DNA of 64,000 nucleotides from Erythrobacter sanguineus (GCA_945878845.1 CAMCUB010000004.1:79444-143443); one strand, 5' to 3'. Positions 42,609-51,928 are shown, counted from the stretch's first letter. A program made the numbers and translations. The notes: generated from the letters alone by a model not told the origin.

Positions 42609-43784
42609 ATGGCCGAAACCGAAACAGCTGACGAGACCCGCGATCCCTTCGGTGCCGCGCGCCGGGCCGATGGCGTGCTGGTGGTCGATTTCGCGGGCGA
42701 GACGATCCCGATGATCCTCGGTCACCGCGCGGTGCGGGCGGCGGCGCGCGACTGGCAGACCTTCAGCTCCGACGCGCCGGGCCGCGTGCCGATCCCCGAG
42801 GAAACCGCGGTGCGCTCGGTGCGCCAGCTGCCGATCGAGACCGATCCCCCGGCGCACAAGGCGTGGCGCGATCTGTTGAAGCCGACCTTCATGCGGCCCG
42901 TTCAGCCTGATTACATCGCCGCGATCGACGCGCTGGTCGCGCGGGCGATCGACGCTGCTGCTGCCGCGGGCGAGATCGAAGTGGTGCGCGGCTTTGCCCT
43001 GCCGCTGCAGTCGCGCGCGCTCACGCTATTGCTGGGAATGCCCGAAGACGCGGCGGAGGAGTGGATCGGCTGGGGCGTCCACGTGTTCCACGACGGCGAT
43101 GATAGCACCGCGAAAGGCTCGGCGCTCGATCACTATATCCGTGCAGCAATCGCGGCGGCGCGGGCGGCTCCGGGTGAGGATTTCTTTGGCGCGATGACCC
43201 GCATGTCGATAGACGGCCGCCCGCTCTCCGACGACGAGATGGCCGGGATAGCCAACCTCGTCTTCGCCGGGGGGCGCGACACGGTGATCACCGCGGTCTC
43301 GGCGATGTTCGCCTTCTTCGCGGGCAACCGCCCCGCGCTTGACGCGCTGTGTGCCGAGCCTCGGCGGATCCCCTTCGCGGTCGAGGAATTCGTGCGCGTC
43401 ACCTCGCCGCTCACTCATATCGGGCGGGTGTGCCCTGCGGGTGCCGAGATTGGCAGCCACCGGGTCGCCCCCGATGCGCGCGCCTCGCTGTGCTGGGCCT
43501 CGGCCAATTTCGACGAGACCGTGTTCGATGCGCCCGAGGAAGTGCGCCTCGACCGCGCGCCCAATCCGCATCTCGGCTTCGGCAGCGGGAACCACAATTG
43601 CCTCGGCGCGGCGCACGCGCGCACGCTGCTACGCAGCTTGATCCGCCAGCTCGGCGCACGCACCCGCGCCATTACGGTGCTGGACGCCGAGCCCGGCGAG
43701 GAGCGCTATGGCGATCTCGTCCGCACGGTCGGTTATCGGACCCTCACCGTGCGGATCGAGGGCGCATCCGATCAGAACTCGTAG
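42609..43784 (+). CDS. Cytochrome P450
   Basis: A 391-residue soluble bacterial P450. Landmarks are the I-helix AGGRDT (oxygen-activation groove), the K-helix E-x-x-R in VEEFVRV, and the heme loop LGFGSGNHNCLGAAHAR with the axial Cys. The ATG with AGGGGA upstream is chosen; an in-frame extension of 14 codons has no support. The substrate is unknown and no ferredoxin partner lies nearby. The last 13 bp overlap the end of the converging TonB receptor gene. Confidence 0.92.
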   Translation: MAETETADETRDPFGAARRADGVLVVDFAGETIPMILGHRAVRAAARDWQTFSSDAPGRVPIPEETAVRSVRQLPIETDPPAHKAWRDLLKPTFMRPVQPDYIAAIDALVARAIDAAAAAGEIEVVRGFALPLQSRALTLLLGMPEDAAEEWIGWGVHVFHDGDDSTAKGSALDHYIRAAIAAARAAPGEDFFGAMTRMSIDGRPLSDDEMAGIANLVFAGGRDTVITAVSAMFAFFAGNRPALDALCAEPRRIPFAVEEFVRVTSPLTHIGRVCPAGAEIGSHRVAPDARASLCWASANFDETVFDAPEEVRLDRAPNPHLGFGSGNHNCLGAAHARTLLRSLIRQLGARTRAITVLDAEPGEERYGDLVRTVGYRTLTVRIEGASDQNS

Positions 43785-45964
43785 CTCAGCGAGGCTTTGA
43801 AGGTTCGGGGGCTGCTGAGCTGCAGATCGGGGCGGAAGCTGTCGAAGGCCGAGGCCCAGTAATCCGCGTCAGCGACATTATCGAGGCTCGCCCGCAAGGT
43901 CAGCGGCTTGCCCGCCACCACCGCGACATAGCGCGCGCCGATGTCGATGCGGGTCCAATCCTCGAGGAACAGGGTGTTGGCGATATTCGCCGCCTGCTCG
44001 CCGGTGTGCACCACGCGGCCCGTGAGGGTGAGCGCGGGCACGAAAGGCACGTCCCATTCGAGGTTGGCGTTGACCAGATATTCCGGCACGCCGACCGCCT
44101 GGTTGCCCTCGTTCACCCCGTTCAGGGTGCGGCGCAGCTTGGCATCTATCACCGACCCGCCCGCGATCAGCCGCAGACCTTCGCTCAACTCGCCCGCGAT
44201 GGTGAACTCCACCCCGCGGTTGCGCTGCACGCCGAAAGGCCCGAATTCGAGCGCCCCGGTCTGGGTGGGCGAGGGGCGCAGGATCGCGGTCTCGCGGTCG
44301 ATCTGGAAGGCGGCCAGCGACAGATCGAGCCGGCCCAGCGTGAGCTTGCCGCCGATCTCGTATTGCTCGGAGACGAAGGGCGGCAGCACCGCGCCCGCAT
44401 TGGTGACCGGCAGCGCCGCGCCGCCTGAGGGGTTGGCCCCGCTAACCGGCGCGGTCGCGCCCTGCACCAGACCCTCGATCCGGTTGGCATAGAACGACAT
44501 GCCTGTGGCGGGCTTCACCACCACGCCGAAGACGGGGGTGACCTTGTCTTTATCATAGGCTCCGGTCTGCGCCCCGGTCGCGACCGAGAAGGAGCGCACC
44601 TTGATCGCCTGCAACCGCGCACCGGCAGTGAGCAGGATGCGATCATTCCACAAGCCGAGCGTGTCGGACACAAAGGCGCTCGTGAGCCTGCTGCGCGAGG
44701 CCGGCAGCGGATCATCCAGGTCGCCGCTGGCGAAAGTCAGCGTGGTCGATGGGGTGACTCGGGCTGGAGCGTAGAGATTGTTGCGCTCTGCCGAGAGCGC
44801 GAAGAATTCGAAGGCGTTGCGGTTGACCAGCCAATTGATCGATCCGCCCGCATTGACCTCGTGCGTGATCCCGCCGGTGGCGAATTTGCCGCGCAGGCCA
44901 GCAGTGGCTGCCTCGTTATTGTCGGTGCGCGGGATGAACGAACTGCTGACCGTGATCTCCCCCGTGGCCGCGTTGACCAGCGTCGGCGTGCTGTAGACCC
45001 CTTCCTCCGCACCGTCGCGCGCGCCGAAGGCGGCATAGAGCATCACATCCTTGGCGATGTCATACTCGATCCGCGCCTGCCCGAAGATGTCGCGCAGGGT
45101 CGTATATTGCCAGGGCTGGCCGAAATTGGTCGAGGCGTCGGGGGCCTCCGGGATCACGGTCAGCCCGGCGATGCTGAGCTTGGGCCGGAAGTGCGACACC
45201 TTCACGCGCTGGTAGGCAAGGTCGAGCGAGGCACGCAGCGGCCCCGAATTGTAGTCGATCGCGGCGCCGAGCACAGTGGTGCTGCGGAATTCGTCGTCGA
45301 TCGCCACATCGCCTGCGCGCGCGGTGCCGTTGATGCGAATGCCCCATTCGCCGCCCGATCCCGTGCTCCGGGCGATGTCAAAGCTGCCGCCGATGTGCTC
45401 GGGCCCTGTGTAACCTGCGGTCACGCGGTTGAGGTCCTCCGCACCGGCGCGCTTGGGGATCAGATTGACGCTGCCGCCGAGCCCCGTCCCGCCCGGCGCC
45501 GCGCCGTTGAGGAAAGCGCTCGCGCCGTTCAGCACCTGGACCGACTGGTAGAGCTCGGGCGCGGCCAGCTGGCGGGGCATGATGCCGTAGAGCCCGTCAT
45601 AGCCGACATCGTCGCCTGCCAGCGCAAAGCCGCGGATCACGAACAGCTCGCTCGCGATGCCGAAGCCGGTGGTGGTGCGGATGGTCGGATCGTTCTCGAG
45701 GACCTGGCCGAGCGTCTGCGGCTGCTGGTTGAGGATCAGCGCCTCGTTGTAGCTGCGGATCGAGAAGGGGACGTCGGCGGCCTCCTTGTCGCCGAGCACA
45801 CCGACGCTGCCCGCCTGCTCCACGCCCGACTGGTTGGCGCGTTGGGCGGTGACGATGATGGTGTTGTCGTCGGTCTCATCCTGCGCGGTGGCGGGCATAG
45901 CGGGCAGCGCGAGAGCGATGGCGGTGGCGAGCAGCAGACGGCAGCGGGTGGGGGAAGTGGTCAC
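43772..45964 (-). CDS. TonB-dependent siderophore receptor
   Basis: A 730-residue outer-membrane receptor. The signal peptide ends at PAMPATAQ. A TonB-box-like DNTIIVTAQR follows, then the plug (VPFSIRSYNEALILNQQ, LGQVLENDPTIRT, FVIRGFALAGDD, VQVLNGASAFLNGAAPGG, GGSVNLIPKRA) and a 22-strand-type barrel ending in LSYEF. The plug pattern fits FhuA/FecA-type siderophore receptors. It is the last gene of the PepSY-small protein-receptor run, with 39 nt between it and the small gene, behind a Fur-like box. Confidence 0.92.
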   Translation of the reverse strand: MTTSPTRCRLLLATAIALALPAMPATAQDETDDNTIIVTAQRANQSGVEQAGSVGVLGDKEAADVPFSIRSYNEALILNQQPQTLGQVLENDPTIRTTTGFGIASELFVIRGFALAGDDVGYDGLYGIMPRQLAAPELYQSVQVLNGASAFLNGAAPGGTGLGGSVNLIPKRAGAEDLNRVTAGYTGPEHIGGSFDIARSTGSGGEWGIRINGTARAGDVAIDDEFRSTTVLGAAIDYNSGPLRASLDLAYQRVKVSHFRPKLSIAGLTVIPEAPDASTNFGQPWQYTTLRDIFGQARIEYDIAKDVMLYAAFGARDGAEEGVYSTPTLVNAATGEITVSSSFIPRTDNNEAATAGLRGKFATGGITHEVNAGGSINWLVNRNAFEFFALSAERNNLYAPARVTPSTTLTFASGDLDDPLPASRSRLTSAFVSDTLGLWNDRILLTAGARLQAIKVRSFSVATGAQTGAYDKDKVTPVFGVVVKPATGMSFYANRIEGLVQGATAPVSGANPSGGAALPVTNAGAVLPPFVSEQYEIGGKLTLGRLDLSLAAFQIDRETAILRPSPTQTGALEFGPFGVQRNRGVEFTIAGELSEGLRLIAGGSVIDAKLRRTLNGVNEGNQAVGVPEYLVNANLEWDVPFVPALTLTGRVVHTGEQAANIANTLFLEDWTRIDIGARYVAVVAGKPLTLRASLDNVADADYWASAFDSFRPDLQLSSPRTFKASLSYEF

Positions 45965-46003
45965 GTGGGTTTCCTTGGTTTGGGGGAGGGGAGGAGAAGC
46001 GAT

Positions 46004-46186
46004 TCAGCCGCGGCGCAGACGCATCGCTGCGCCCACGGCCACGCACGGCGCGGCGAGAGCCGCCCAGGCGGCTGCGTCGCGCCAGCCGTCACCGGTCAGC
46101 GCGATGACGAGCCCCGCGATGCCGAGGACGAACAGCGCCAACGGCCAGGGGAAGATCGCAAACAGGGGCGTGCGGGCGCGGCTCAT
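46004..46186 (-). CDS. Small two-helix membrane protein (60 aa)
   Basis: The product starts M-S-R-A-R-T-P-L-F and has two hydrophobic segments (about residues 8-29 and 36-54). Its ATG overlaps the stop of the PepSY gene (ATGA) and it leads into the TonB receptor gene, so all three should be co-translated or co-transcribed. Small membrane proteins often accompany PepSY/TonB iron loci. I do not recognise a named family. Confidence 0.65.
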   Translation of the reverse strand: MSRARTPLFAIFPWPLALFVLGIAGLVIALTGDGWRDAAAWAALAAPCVAVGAAMRLRRG

Positions 46187-47352
46187 CCGGCGGGCTCGGC
46201 GGCGAGACGGGCCGGGGCAGGGGCGGGGGCCCTGCGCTTGGCGAGCCACAGGTAGAGCCCCGTGCCCAGCACGTGGATCGTGAACAGTGTCAGTGCCGCC
46301 CACAGCAGCTTCAAGGGCAGCCCGCCGTAATCGCCGAAATGCAGCGGGCGCGAGAGCGAGAGCGCCTGATAATACCACGGCATCGGCCGCGCGGCGGTGA
46401 AGGCGCCGGTCTCGGCATCGACCAGCGCCGGGGTCAGCAGGCGCTCGGTCAGCGGCGTGTCGCCTTGAAAGAACACCGCATAGTGGTAATTTGAGCTGAA
46501 GGTGCCGCCCGGAAAGGCGATGAACTGCGGGTTGTTGCCGGGCAGCCGCGCTCGCGCCGCCGCCATCGCTTTGTCGAGCGAGCCGTAGCGCGCCGGATCG
46601 AGCGGCGCGCGTCCGGCATATTCGCGGGTCATCGCGGCGAGCTCGTTTGCCTTCCACGCCGCCTCGATCGGCACGTCAAAGGCGTTGATCACCCCCGTCA
46701 CTCCCACCACCAGCATCCACGCCAGCGCCGCAATGCCGAGGAGGTTGTGATAGTCGAGCCACTTGGTGCGGGCGCTGCGGCTCACCCGCAGCGTGCCGAA
46801 GTCGAGCTTCCGCATGAAGGGCGCATAGAGCACCACGCCCGAAACCAGCGCGGCGACGAAGCTGAGGCCCATGACGCCAAGGAACAGCATGCCGGGCAGG
46901 CCGAGGAACATGTCGGTGTGCAGTTCCAACAGGAAATGCATCACCGCGCCGACGCCGCTGACGCTCTCCTCGCTGACTGCGCCGATCAGCGCGCCGGTTG
47001 AACGGTCGAAGGACTGGATTGTCATCTCGGCCGCGGGCGCGTCGGGGCGCGGGCCGGTGGTGATGGTCATCGAGGGCTGGTCATTGTCGAAGGCCATGTA
47101 GAGCGGCACTTCGCCCGGACGGTTGGCGAGCGCTCGGGCGAGCATTTCGTCGAGCGTCAGCAGCCCCGGCGCTGTGCTGGAGGAGCCGATGCCGGGCATG
47201 CCGAAGGTTGGCTGCTGCTCGGTCAAACGGTCGATCTCGTCATGGAAGATCAGCGGCAGGCCGGTGAGGCACAGCATCAGCAGGAAGGCGGTGGAGACGA
47301 GACTCGTCCACTTGTGGACGAAGGCCCAGGCCTTGATCGACCCGCGCGTCAT
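46183..47352 (-). CDS. PepSY-associated TM-helix protein (iron uptake/reductase type)
   Basis: A 389-residue inner-membrane protein of the PepSY_TM family. An N-terminal helix carries FVHKWTSLVSTAFLLMLCLTG. A periplasmic PepSY-type region (about residues 55-140) follows, then HFLLELHTDMFLGLPG with further helices, LDYHNLLG, and a C-terminal helix FTIHVLGTGLYLW. Conserved His residues fit heme or metal-reductase roles in ferric-siderophore release. The inner ATG with GGAG upstream is chosen. It is first in the iron operon, 106 nt downstream of the Fur-like box. Confidence 0.85.
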   Translation of the reverse strand: MTRGSIKAWAFVHKWTSLVSTAFLLMLCLTGLPLIFHDEIDRLTEQQPTFGMPGIGSSSTAPGLLTLDEMLARALANRPGEVPLYMAFDNDQPSMTITTGPRPDAPAAEMTIQSFDRSTGALIGAVSEESVSGVGAVMHFLLELHTDMFLGLPGMLFLGVMGLSFVAALVSGVVLYAPFMRKLDFGTLRVSRSARTKWLDYHNLLGIAALAWMLVVGVTGVINAFDVPIEAAWKANELAAMTREYAGRAPLDPARYGSLDKAMAAARARLPGNNPQFIAFPGGTFSSNYHYAVFFQGDTPLTERLLTPALVDAETGAFTAARPMPWYYQALSLSRPLHFGDYGGLPLKLLWAALTLFTIHVLGTGLYLWLAKRRAPAPAPARLAAEPAG

Positions 47353-47690
47353 GCGGCTGCTCCGAGGGGGAGGCGGGCGGCGGCGGGAATGGCGTTGCAC
47401 ATGAAAAGACCCCTGTCCTGTCGGGAGCGAGTCGATAGCGTCACGCGCATTTGATGTAAATGCGAATCAGTCGCATTATTAATAAGTGTGCACTCCGTGG
47501 CCCTTTTTTCCGCCGGGGCGCTTGCCAGCCACGTCAGGCCCGTGCCGAGCCGATGCGCGCCCATAGCGATAAGCAGCCGCGCTTCCGCCGGACCGGTCCG
47601 CAATAGGTCGCGCGGCCCACGCGACAGGATTATCGGGAACCGAGGTTCCGCCGAACGCGCGGAGCGCGGGAGTGATGGTGCTGAAGGGGG
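47353..47690. other. 338-bp intergenic region between the iron operon and tRNA-Pro
   Basis: It holds the Fur-like box at 47459-47477, a 6-bp stem (GTCGCG/CGCGAC) at 47607-47625, and the short palindrome GGAACCGAGGTTCC at 47636-47649, just downstream of tRNA-Pro. An open frame reading rightwards from about 47488 is an artefact crossing both tRNA genes in antisense. No credible coding sequence is seen. Confidence 0.6.
47459..47477. promoter_or_regulatory. Fur-like operator upstream of the PepSY/TonB operon
   Basis: AATGCGAATCAGTCGCATT is a perfect 7-5-7 dyad of 19 bp, the size and arm pattern of alphaproteobacterial Fur boxes. It lies 106 nt before the PepSY start in an AT-rich patch. With the siderophore receptor in the operon, iron repression is the natural reading (inference). 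Confidence 0.7.
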
Positions 47691-47767
<77 letters not shown>

Positions 47768-47798
47768 ACACTTTTTCGTCTCGCCCGCCCTGCCCCGG

Positions 47799-47871
47799 TG
47801 GGCCCGGCAGGATTCGAACCCGCGACCTAGCCGTTATGAGCGGCCAGCTCTAACCGCTGAGCTACAGGCCC
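47799..47871 (-). tRNA. tRNA with CAT anticodon, probably tRNA-Ile2
   Basis: The cloverleaf has acceptor GGGCCTG/CGGGCCC, anticodon loop CTCATAA and T-arm GCGGG-TTCGAAT-CCTGC. The short D-loop (AGCGGTTA) and the AGGTCG variable region resemble the lysidine-modified tRNA-Ile2 more than elongator Met. CCA is not encoded; the bases after the discriminator read CCG. Confidence 0.85.
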
Positions 47872-47961
47872 GTTGCGCAGTTACGCGTCCGGGAGCAGGG
47901 CAGGGCGACAGGCCCGCCCTACTCTGCAGCAGCGGCTGACACAAGCGGGCAAGATGCGCGA

Positions 47962-48963
47962 CTATCCGCCCGTGGCTGCAATGATCTCCGCGACCGTGCA
48001 ACTGCGCACGCCTTTCGCCGCGAGGCGGGCATAGACGGCCTCGAACCAGCCATAGAGCGCTTCGACCTGGGCTTCGCTTGCGGCATAGGGCGTGTGGCCG
48101 GGGGCCAGCGTCGGGCTGTGGAACGACAGCACCAGCACCGGCAGCCCGGCATCGATCGACAGGTCGACCCCGCGCATGGCCTCGGCGGCCGAGACACCCT
48201 CGGGCGTCAGCGCGATGCGTTCGAGCAGGCGCAGGCGCGAAAAGCCCGAGTAGAAGGTCGGCATATGGCGCTGCACGCGGTGGATCAGCGGGCCGAGCGC
48301 ACGCAGCGGGCCCCAATAGGCGCTGGTCACCGGCAGCTCGAGCAGCTGCTGTTCGGGATCGACCCAGTAGGGGGTGAGCGGATGGTTGCTGTAATCGGGT
48401 CCGCCCTGATGGCTGTAATCGAACAGCGAGCGCACCGATGTGTCGATCCGGATCCCCGCCTGCCTGAGCAGCGGGGCGGTGTGCGGCCCAAGCCCGTATC
48501 GCCCTGCGCGATAGATCTGCGGCTCGCTGCCGAAAGCCGCCTCGATCGCATCGCGCAGCAGCGTGAACTTGGCCGCCTCAAGCCCCTGCGGCAGGTTTCC
48601 GGCGAAGGAATTGCTGACGCTCACTTCCTCGTCGAACGGCGGGTTGACCCAGGGGTGGAGCTGCACGCCGACCTCGGCGGTGCCGCGGCGCACAGCATCG
48701 CCGATCACCTCGACCGCGCGCGCGTCCTGCACGATCGGCCAGTCGACCAGATAGACCGGATGCGCGCCGATCCGCTCGCAGAAGGTCTGGAAGCGCGGGA
48801 TCGCCGCGACATGGCTGAGACCATAGCCCTCGCGCCGGAAGGGGGCGCGCCAGTCGAACTCCTCTTCGGTGTCGACCGTCAACAGCACCCGCTGGCCGAA
48901 GCCGGGCGCAAAGACGGCGCTTCGCCCCGCGGGCGGCACCTCGAGCATCGAACCTGTTGTCAT
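47962..48963 (-). CDS. Polysaccharide deacetylase-family (WalW-type) protein
   Basis: A 333-residue NodB/deacetylase-superfamily protein. VLLTVDTEEEFDWRAPF gives the metal/catalytic Asp. VGVQLHPWVNPPFDEEVS carries the His motif, YRAGRYGLGPHTAPLL the third motif, and LVLSFHSPTLAPGHTPY the C-terminal His. It is therefore a probable amidohydrolase acting on a surface sugar. Two starts are possible: this ATG, or one 13 codons upstream that overlaps the 3' end of the sensor kinase gene. Either way it is the second gene of that pair. Confidence 0.8.
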   Translation of the reverse strand: MTTGSMLEVPPAGRSAVFAPGFGQRVLLTVDTEEEFDWRAPFRREGYGLSHVAAIPRFQTFCERIGAHPVYLVDWPIVQDARAVEVIGDAVRRGTAEVGVQLHPWVNPPFDEEVSVSNSFAGNLPQGLEAAKFTLLRDAIEAAFGSEPQIYRAGRYGLGPHTAPLLRQAGIRIDTSVRSLFDYSHQGGPDYSNHPLTPYWVDPEQQLLELPVTSAYWGPLRALGPLIHRVQRHMPTFYSGFSRLRLLERIALTPEGVSAAEAMRGVDLSIDAGLPVLVLSFHSPTLAPGHTPYAASEAQVEALYGWFEAVYARLAAKGVRSCTVAEIIAATGG

Positions 48964-48994
48964 CCCCGGTCTGCGTCTCCCCGCCGCAGGTCGT

Positions 48995-50806
48995 TCAGGC
49001 ATGGGCTGCGTCCCGCAGCTCCCTATTCCCGCCAAGCAGGGGCAGCGTCAAGAGCAGGCCGTCGCCATCGCGCCGCAGCGCTCCGCCCGCCGCGCGGGCT
49101 TCGGCGCGGGCAAGCCGCAACGCGAAGCCGGTGCCGAACAGGCCGGGGCTGATCGCGCTCTCGCCGGTGCGGGTGGTGGCGGCGAACAGGTTGGCCTCTC
49201 CGGCTGCGGCGAGCCGGGCGGGAATGGAGCAGACCAGCCGCGCCTCGCCGCGCCCGGCGCCGATCACCGGCGCGAGCTGCAAGGCGATCCGCTCGCCGGG
49301 GCCGGCGGCTGCGGCAAGGCTCGCCAGCAGGCGCCACACCAGCCCCTCGGCGTCCTCAGGGTCGATCGCGGTGATGAGGCAGGCGTCGTCACCGAAGTCG
49401 AGCTCGAAGCCTGCGCCCTGCGGCGCCAGCACCGGCGCCAGCTGCCCGGCGGTGCGGCGCAGCAGCGCGGCCAGATCGCTCTCGCCCGGCGCAATCCGGG
49501 TCGCGCCGGTCTCGAGCCGCGCCAGCCGGTCGAGCTCCTCGAAACCGGCGAGGATGCGCGCCGCATCGGCCGCAATCGCGGCGGCGAGCGCGCGATATTC
49601 GTGCGGGGCGGGGCCGAACAGCTGCTGCTGGATCACCTCGGCATAGCCCTGCACCGCCGTGACCGGCGTGCGCAATTCGTGGAGCAGCTGGCGGATGCGA
49701 TCGGCCTCGCGCGCTTCGGGGCCGGTGGCAGAGGCCTCGGCCGCGTCCTGCACCCGGCGCAAGCGGCCGAAATAGCCGGTGAAGTGGCCTTCTTCGGAAA
49801 AGCGCGGCTCGGCATCGGCGATCCAATCGCCGGTGATCGCCGGAGCGCCCTCGAGGCTGATCGCGGCGCGGGTGACCGGCTGGCGGCGCTGGAAGGCGCG
49901 CGCGATTGCGTCGGCCGCGCCGTCTTGCGCCGCAGTCCCGGCAAACAGTCGCATGCCGATCACCATCGGCGCCGCCTCGGCCGCAGCCCAGGCGATGCGT
50001 CCGGTGGTGTCGGTGGCAAAGCCGAACATCGTGACCGCACGCTCGGAGCGCTCGGGCAGCTCGCCCAAGGGCAGCAGCGGCGAGCGTTCGAGCTCGGCCT
50101 GGGTTTCGGAGCGGGTGCGGCGGAACTGGGCAATGCGCTCGACCAGCGCGGAGATTTCAGTGCGGCCGGTGTCGTCGCGGTTGCGCATCGAGACGGGGGC
50201 GATAGCGGGGGCCGGAGCGGAAACGGGCGCGGGCGTCACGAGTTCGGCGGGCGGCGGGGCAGCGGGGATGTCGCGCGGCTCCACTGCGGCGGGCCGCAGG
50301 GGCACGGGTTCGGGAGTGGGCGCGGGCGGCGGCGCTTCCTCGGCGGCAGCCTGCGCCGGGGCCGGAAGCCCGCGGTCATGCACACCCAGCCGCTCGAGCA
50401 GCGCCTCTACATCGATCGGCAGATCGCGGCGCAGGCGCAGGAACCCGCGCGCGCGCACCGGCAGGCGAGGGATCAGTGCGGTCCAGTCCTCGCCGGCAAG
50501 GTCCGCGCGGGTCAGCGCGGCGGCGGCGACCTCGGGCTCCTGATCGGCGAGGTGGACGACCAGATCGGGGCTCTGGAAGCGCCAACCGGGCTCGCGGATC
50601 ATGCGCGCACGGGTGTCAGCCGGGATCGCGTCGGCCAGCGCATCGAGCCGCAGCCATGCCGCGGCGAGCAGGCTGCGGTCGCCGCCGCGCTGGCGCACCT
50701 GCTCGCGCCCGAGCAAGTCGAGCAGTTGGCGGTACTGGGTGCGCAAGCTCGCCTCGCCGGTGGCGCGCTGGCGCAGCACGGTGGCAAGGCGATCATCGAA
50801 AAACAC
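48995..50806 (-). CDS. Sensor histidine kinase with PAS-like domain and divergent ATP-binding region
   Basis: A 603-residue soluble kinase. An N-terminal helical region (about 1-150) is followed by a Pro/Ala-rich linker, a PAS-like region (MFGFATDTTGRIAWAA ... GHFTGYFGRLRRV), then the H-box LLHELRTPVTAVQGYAEVI. In the HATPase part the N-box Asn is not evident (LVWRLLASLAAAAGPGERI), though a G2-like GTGFALRLARAEA is kept. Kinase activity is thus uncertain. No transmembrane segments or response regulator are adjacent. It runs into the deacetylase gene. Confidence 0.75.
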   Translation of the reverse strand: MFFDDRLATVLRQRATGEASLRTQYRQLLDLLGREQVRQRGGDRSLLAAAWLRLDALADAIPADTRARMIREPGWRFQSPDLVVHLADQEPEVAAAALTRADLAGEDWTALIPRLPVRARGFLRLRRDLPIDVEALLERLGVHDRGLPAPAQAAAEEAPPPAPTPEPVPLRPAAVEPRDIPAAPPPAELVTPAPVSAPAPAIAPVSMRNRDDTGRTEISALVERIAQFRRTRSETQAELERSPLLPLGELPERSERAVTMFGFATDTTGRIAWAAAEAAPMVIGMRLFAGTAAQDGAADAIARAFQRRQPVTRAAISLEGAPAITGDWIADAEPRFSEEGHFTGYFGRLRRVQDAAEASATGPEAREADRIRQLLHELRTPVTAVQGYAEVIQQQLFGPAPHEYRALAAAIAADAARILAGFEELDRLARLETGATRIAPGESDLAALLRRTAGQLAPVLAPQGAGFELDFGDDACLITAIDPEDAEGLVWRLLASLAAAAGPGERIALQLAPVIGAGRGEARLVCSIPARLAAAGEANLFAATTRTGESAISPGLFGTGFALRLARAEARAAGGALRRDGDGLLLTLPLLGGNRELRDAAHA

Positions 50807-51074
50807 CCGGAGAACTCCTCAAGCACGCCGCCACACAGCGATTCGCATGTCTTCGCACCTGCCGCAGGGCGAGGATAGGTGGACTGCGCCAATCCGTCTT
50901 ATCAGGATGGGGAAATTGTCACAGTCTGGCGTGAAAGGCGCGTTGCAAAGCGGGACAATTGCTGCCAGACCTAATAATATTAGCCGAGCACGCCATCAGG
51001 CAAGCCGGTTGTTTCTTGGGGAACATGATGCACAGCCTTGCAGCTCAGCAAGGGGGGCGTGCTGGAGGAACTGC

Positions 51075-51536
51075 GTGGCCAATCTCGACGATATCGACCG
51101 CCGCCTGCTGGCGGAATTGCAGGCGGAAGGGCGCGTCACCAATGTCGAACTCGCCCAGCGCGTCGGGCTGACCGCGCCGCCGTGCCTGCGCCGGGTGCGC
51201 GGCCTCGAGGAAGACGGGGTGATCCGCGGCTACCACGCCGATCTCGATCCCTCCAAACTGGGCTTTGCGATCACCGTCTTCGCGATGGTCAGCCTTAAGA
51301 GCCAGGCCGAAAGCTCGCTTCGCGAGTTCGAAGATCACATGCGCGCCCTGCCCGAAGTGCGCGAATGCCACATGCTCAACGGCGAGATCGACTTCATCCT
51401 CAAGATCGTCAGCAAGGACCTGCAGAGCTTTCAGGAATTCCTGACCGGCAAGCTGACCCCTGCGCCCAATGTGGAAAGCGTCAAGACGTCGCTGACGATC
51501 CGCACCGCCAAGCAGGAGCCCGGCGTCCCGCTGTGA
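51075..51536 (+). CDS. Lrp/AsnC-family transcriptional regulator
   Basis: A 153-residue regulator with the N-terminal helix-turn-helix (LDDIDRRLLAELQAEGR, LAQRVGLTAPPCLRRVRGLE) and a C-terminal RAM ligand-binding domain (FAMVSLKSQAESSLREFE, VRECHMLNGEIDFILKI). GTG is the start, with GGAGGA 6 nt upstream; the frame extends upstream without domain support. The stop overlaps the next gene's GTG. The effector is probably an amino acid, but which one is not visible. Confidence 0.9.
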   Translation: MANLDDIDRRLLAELQAEGRVTNVELAQRVGLTAPPCLRRVRGLEEDGVIRGYHADLDPSKLGFAITVFAMVSLKSQAESSLREFEDHMRALPEVRECHMLNGEIDFILKIVSKDLQSFQEFLTGKLTPAPNVESVKTSLTIRTAKQEPGVPL

Positions 51537-51904
51537 CCGGCGCATGGGGCCTGCTGCTCATCGCAGGCTTGGCCATGGCCGCCTGTTCGCCGCCGGGCCC
51601 CAAGTCCTTCGATGCGATGTCGGGCGAGGAACACCTCGCCTGCGCGGTCGACATCAGCGCCTACACCTATCTGCTGGCCGCGGGCAAAGTGCCCGAGGAC
51701 ACGGAGATGGCGGGCCAGGCGGCGCTCGCGCTGGCATGGCACCACAATGCCTATGCTATCCCGCTGGGCGGGGACGAGAGTGAGACGGCAGGCGTCATCA
51801 ACCGCAAGCGCTCCGAACTGATAGCGAGCGATGAACCCGAAGCAATCGCCGCCCGCGCACGCGTCTGCGTCGCATCGGCGATTGCCAAGAACGCCGCAGG
51901 CTAG
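51533..51904 (+). CDS. Small predicted lipoprotein
   Basis: A 123-residue protein beginning with a lipoprotein signal: a hydrophobic core (GLLLIAGLAM) and lipobox LAMAAC, so Cys is near residue 18. The mature part is helical with two further Cys (HLACAVD and ARVCVAS) that could pair in the periplasm. It starts at GTG in the GTGA overlapping the Lrp stop, so it is coupled to that gene. I do not recognise the family. Confidence 0.7.
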   Translation: MTGAWGLLLIAGLAMAACSPPGPKSFDAMSGEEHLACAVDISAYTYLLAAGKVPEDTEMAGQAALALAWHHNAYAIPLGGDESETAGVINRKRSELIASDEPEAIAARARVCVASAIAKNAAG

Positions 51905-51928
51905 CATTCTTGCGGCAGGAGACCTGTC

